From Basidiobolus ranarum (lineage: Eukaryota; Basidiobolomycota; Basidiobolomycetes; Basidiobolales), in the NCBI GenBank assembly GCA_040143965.1, contig JASJQH010007081.1:1-21387 (forward strand): a stretch of 21,387 nt of DNA. Direction: 5' to 3'. The notes under the pieces were generated by a model. The model was not told where the DNA came from, made no database searches, and saw nothing but the letters and a program-made list of their open reading frames with translations. Positions 19,170 to 21,387 of the stretch are shown here, piece after piece. Made by a program: the position numbers and the translations under genes. The stretch's first letter is position 1. Each line of letters opens with the position of its first letter.

Positions 19170-20069
19170 ATGTTATTCTCCAAGCTGTTTCCATCCGTTG
19201 CCGTTCTTCTAAGTCTAGTGACATTGACTGTTGCTCACATGGAGATGATCCAGCCACCTCCTCGTAACTCGAAGTATAATCCTACTTTCCAGGGGACTCC
19301 AGATTATAATATGGTCAATCCTTTAGGCGTTTATCCATGCAAGGGCTATGGACAAGGGAAGGTGGTTCAGACTGTACAAGCTGGTAGCGCTATTAGTGTT
19401 AAGCTTAATGGAATTGCTACTCATCAAGGAGGACATTGTCAGTTTGCCATATCTTATGATGGTGGTAAGAACTTTGTCGTGTTGAGTACAATCTACAACA
19501 ATTGCATCATCGCTTCTTTGGATTACTCAGTTACTATCCCAAGTACTGCTGGTTCCAGTAAAAATGTGATCTTTGCCTGGGCATGGATCAACAAAATTGG
19601 TAATCGTGAGTACTATATGAATTGCGCTGATATCGAGATTACGGGTTCTGCCGATGGTTATATTACTGGACCAAAGCTATTGGTGGTTAATCTTCCAGGC
19701 TACCCTACCATTCCAGAGTTCCCACGAGATGGTCCCAACGACGGAAGAGACTTGTTGGCAGCACGACCAACCATCACAATTCGCCCCGAAGGAAACACCT
19801 CTCCGACAACTACAAGTGAGACTACCCCATCAAAAACTACCACTACCACCTCCACTCCGATTACCACTAGCAGCACCACTAAAACTGTCAATGCTACACC
19901 TACCTCAGGTACTGGCATCTGTAATGGAGTCTCCTCCTGGAATGCAGGAACAGCATATTTCGAATCTCAAAAAGCCACCTATAATGGTCACTTATGGCAA
20001 GCTCAGTGGTGGACTCAAAACCAAACCCCAGGGTCTAACAGTGTCTGGTTAGATCTAGGAGCTTGTTAA
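19170..20069 (+). CDS. AA11-like lytic polysaccharide monooxygenase with CBM5/12
   Basis: 299 residues, single exon. Signal peptide 1-22 (..VTLTVA) leaves His23 as the mature N-terminus, as the copper histidine brace requires. The second brace histidine is H85 in A-T-H-Q-G-G-H-C-Q-F, and the axial tyrosine is Y149 in G-N-R-E-Y-Y-M-N-C-A. These blocks, plus S-Y-D and F-A-W-x-W-x-N, match chitin-active AA11 LPMOs and relatives such as AA16. A Thr/Ser/Pro-rich linker (about 205-245), probably O-glycosylated, joins a C-terminal module (about 250-299) with W-N-A-G-T-A-Y, Y-N-G-H-L-W-Q-A-Q-W-W and W-x-D-L-G-A-C, typical of CBM5/12 chitin-binding domains. The enzyme should be secreted and oxidatively cleave chitin, in wall remodelling or in digesting fungal or arthropod chitin. 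The exact AA family is less sure than LPMO identity. All key residues are present. Confidence 0.92.
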   Translation: MLFSKLFPSVAVLLSLVTLTVAHMEMIQPPPRNSKYNPTFQGTPDYNMVNPLGVYPCKGYGQGKVVQTVQAGSAISVKLNGIATHQGGHCQFAISYDGGKNFVVLSTIYNNCIIASLDYSVTIPSTAGSSKNVIFAWAWINKIGNREYYMNCADIEITGSADGYITGPKLLVVNLPGYPTIPEFPRDGPNDGRDLLAARPTITIRPEGNTSPTTTSETTPSKTTTTTSTPITTSSTTKTVNATPTSGTGICNGVSSWNAGTAYFESQKATYNGHLWQAQWWTQNQTPGSNSVWLDLGAC

Positions 20070-20102
20070 ACTTCACTGTTGCTCAAGAATATGACTTTAT
20101 GA

Positions 20103-20108
20103 AATAAA
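20103..20108 (+). terminator. Poly(A) signal of the LPMO gene
   Basis: AATAAA, 33 nt past the LPMO stop codon. Confidence 0.6.
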
Positions 20109-20511
20109 ATTCGATTACAAATCCTTTGATTAGGATATACAGTGTAGAGCGTATAATACTAGGGCAAAGCTAGAGCAGTAGATATTCAGTTTAAGAATCA
20201 AGGGCATTGATTAATAAGCTACTTATGGTTACCATTGTTAGATATTCGTAACTCTGGTCAACTACTGCTGCTAATATTCTAAAATATCCATAAACATTGT
20301 AGAGTGTCGGAAATAGAAATGAAGTTGAAAGTCCTCCACACACTTTCGCAAATAGCGCCAAATCAATTTCCTTTGTGACCAAGCCACATCGTTCACGTGC
20401 TTTTCATAGTTTCAAGTAAAAGGTTTGTTAATTACGTAAACTAAGGGTTAATTACCAGTAAGCTCAGTAGTTTATACTATTATTGATAAATCACAATGCT
20501 GCTAGTTTGAG

Positions 20512-20561
20512 CTCGAATGCAGTAATCATGGATATTCTCGAATGTAGTAATTATGAATATT
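20512..20561. repeat. 25-bp tandem duplication, diverged
   Basis: The 25 bases at 20512-20536 recur at 20537-20561 with three differences. All three are transitions (C to T, C to T, G to A), reading first copy to second. Confidence 0.85.
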
Positions 20562-20935
20562 CTACCACATCTTTTATCAAGTGTTCATTACAACTACCCG
20601 GTCTAGACCTATATGGCATGGTTCAAATCTAACATTTCATTAACGCTGTACTTACAATGATCGATAAGCTCGTTATAGTTCTTAATACTTCTGATACCTT
20701 TATTCATTTCATCCGAAAAAGTAGTAAAAATTAGCATGTTAAGAGATAAGAAGGAATATTCAATATCATGCTTATAGTTAAGTATCGATACAAAGTGGTG
20801 ATATCAATGTGACTCAAGTTCTGATACTTTTCGTAACTAACATATGGCTAACAGTTATAGTCATGACTATCACTCTCGGAAAACACTGTCTGATGCAAGA
20901 CAAGGGGAAGGATACGCTCTATTAATTATAGAAAC

Positions 20936-21061
20936 CACCTATCTTTCTTGCCTCTTCACCTATCTTTCTTGCCTCTTCACCTATCTTTCTTGCCTCTTCA
21001 CCTATCTTTCTTGCCTCTTCACCTATCTTTCTTGCCTCTTCACCTATCTTTCTTGCCTCTT
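20936..21061. repeat. Minisatellite: six perfect 21-bp copies
   Basis: Six identical 21-bp units at 20936-20956, 20957-20977, 20978-20998, 20999-21019, 21020-21040 and 21041-21061. The plus strand is almost all pyrimidine (CCTATCTTTCTTGCCTCTT core). As 21 is a multiple of three, the frame from ATG 20844 stays open and would encode a Thr-Tyr-Leu-Ser-Cys-Leu-Phe heptad repeat. That peptide is probably accidental. Perfect identity points to a young, length-variable array. Confidence 0.97.
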
Positions 21062-21194
21062 CATATCCACTGTTGACTTGTTATTAAATTGTATATAACA
21101 AAAAAAGGATTACCGATCGAATAGATGTATCTAATAACACCACGCCTTGATCATTCTAGGATCAAATAATGAGTAAGAACGCGATCATGAACTT

Positions 21195-21277
21195 CGACAA
21201 TTCCGGTATGAGGTTAGCTTCAATTCATCGACAATTCCGGCCTAGCTTCAATTCATTGACAATTCAGGTTTAGCTCC
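21195..21277. repeat. Degenerate three-unit tandem repeat
   Basis: Units at 21195-21228 (34 bp), 21229-21256 (28 bp) and 21257-21277 (partial) share a GACAATTC-x-GG core and a TAGCTTCAATTCAT tail. The first carries a 6-bp insertion and the third is diverged. Confidence 0.85.
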
Positions 21278-21352
21278 AAAACCTTCTTTTTATTCGATTT
21301 AGGAATTCTCAAGATATCGAGCGTAGATCTGATATAACAAAAAAATAAGATA

Positions 21353-21387
21353 CAAGCTAAGGAAACCAACTAAGACCAAGCTAAGGA
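21353..21387. repeat. Direct repeat CAAGCTAAGGA running to the window edge
   Basis: CAAGCTAAGGA at 21353-21363 and again at 21377-21387, the last base of the window, with a period of 24 bp. It may be the start of a longer tandem array beyond the edge. Confidence 0.6.

Larger units (their letters stand above)
20070..21387. other. Repeat-rich intergenic right end
   Basis: 1.3 kb with no supported gene. A 63-codon minus-strand frame at 20191-20382 has no recognisable motif. The region holds four different short tandem or direct repeats, listed separately, more than the rest of the window together. A direct repeat ATATAACAAAAAAA occurs at 21093-21106 and 21332-21345. Confidence 0.55.

Noticed and set aside
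19654-20052. 132-codon frame overlapping the LPMO
   Set aside because: A Pro/Leu-rich shadow of the LPMO linker in another frame.
20191-20382. 63-codon minus-strand frame beyond the LPMO
   Set aside because: No motif, promoter or poly(A) signal that I can see; the composition is equivocal, so I did not call it a gene.
20936-21061. CRISPR array
   Set aside because: The copies are directly adjacent with no spacers, and the sequence is eukaryotic.
20844-21098. 84-aa protein with Thr-Tyr-Leu-Ser-Cys-Leu-Phe repeats
   Set aside because: Most of the frame is the minisatellite, whose 21-bp period keeps any frame open. No TATA or poly(A) signal fits closely and no homology is evident.

Overview
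The window looks like nuclear DNA from a fungus, most likely an early-diverging lineage, with a compact, AT-rich genome. The evidence is: short spliceosomal introns (about 62-78 nt, one of 193 nt) with GT..AG ends and yeast-like branch sites; TATA boxes and AATAAA-type poly(A) signals; a secreted lytic polysaccharide monooxygenase joined to a chitin-binding module; and a fungal AHC1-type zinc-finger protein. I cannot name the species. There is no sign of bacterial, organellar or viral sequence.

Layout. Positions 1-9732 (+) hold the 3' part of a giant HYDIN-like gene with repeated ASH/MSP-type beta-sandwich modules. It has one 7.9-kb exon followed by eight small introns, and its 5' end lies off the left edge. 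It converges on a four-exon TPR-type gene (10166-11244, -), which resembles the animal C8orf76 family. That gene is divergent from a small single-pass membrane protein (11809-12210, +) carrying WW-binding PPxY/LPxY motifs. Next come a 77-aa ZNF706/At2g23090-type zinc-finger protein (12915-13148, -) and a six-exon AHC1-like protein (13888-15533, -), a probable histone acetyltransferase complex subunit. A 738-bp spacer follows with telomere-type CCCTAA boxes and a decayed tRNA-like element. Then come a RING/TRAF-type protein with an unusual duplicated Cys-rich C-terminal module (16272-17156, +), a roughly 2-kb gene-poor stretch with coding relics, an AA11-like LPMO with a CBM5/12 domain (19170-20069, +), and a repeat-rich right end holding six perfect copies of a 21-bp minisatellite.

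The genes do not form a pathway; this is ordinary eukaryotic gene order. Several were rebuilt by joining exons in phase (the giant gene's tail, the TPR gene and the AHC1-like gene), and single open reading frames misrepresent them. The items most worth following up are the duplicated Cys-rich module of the RING protein, the HYDIN-like giant in a fungus, the LPMO architecture, and the telo-box/tRNA-like spacer. I found no convincing new multi-gene system.
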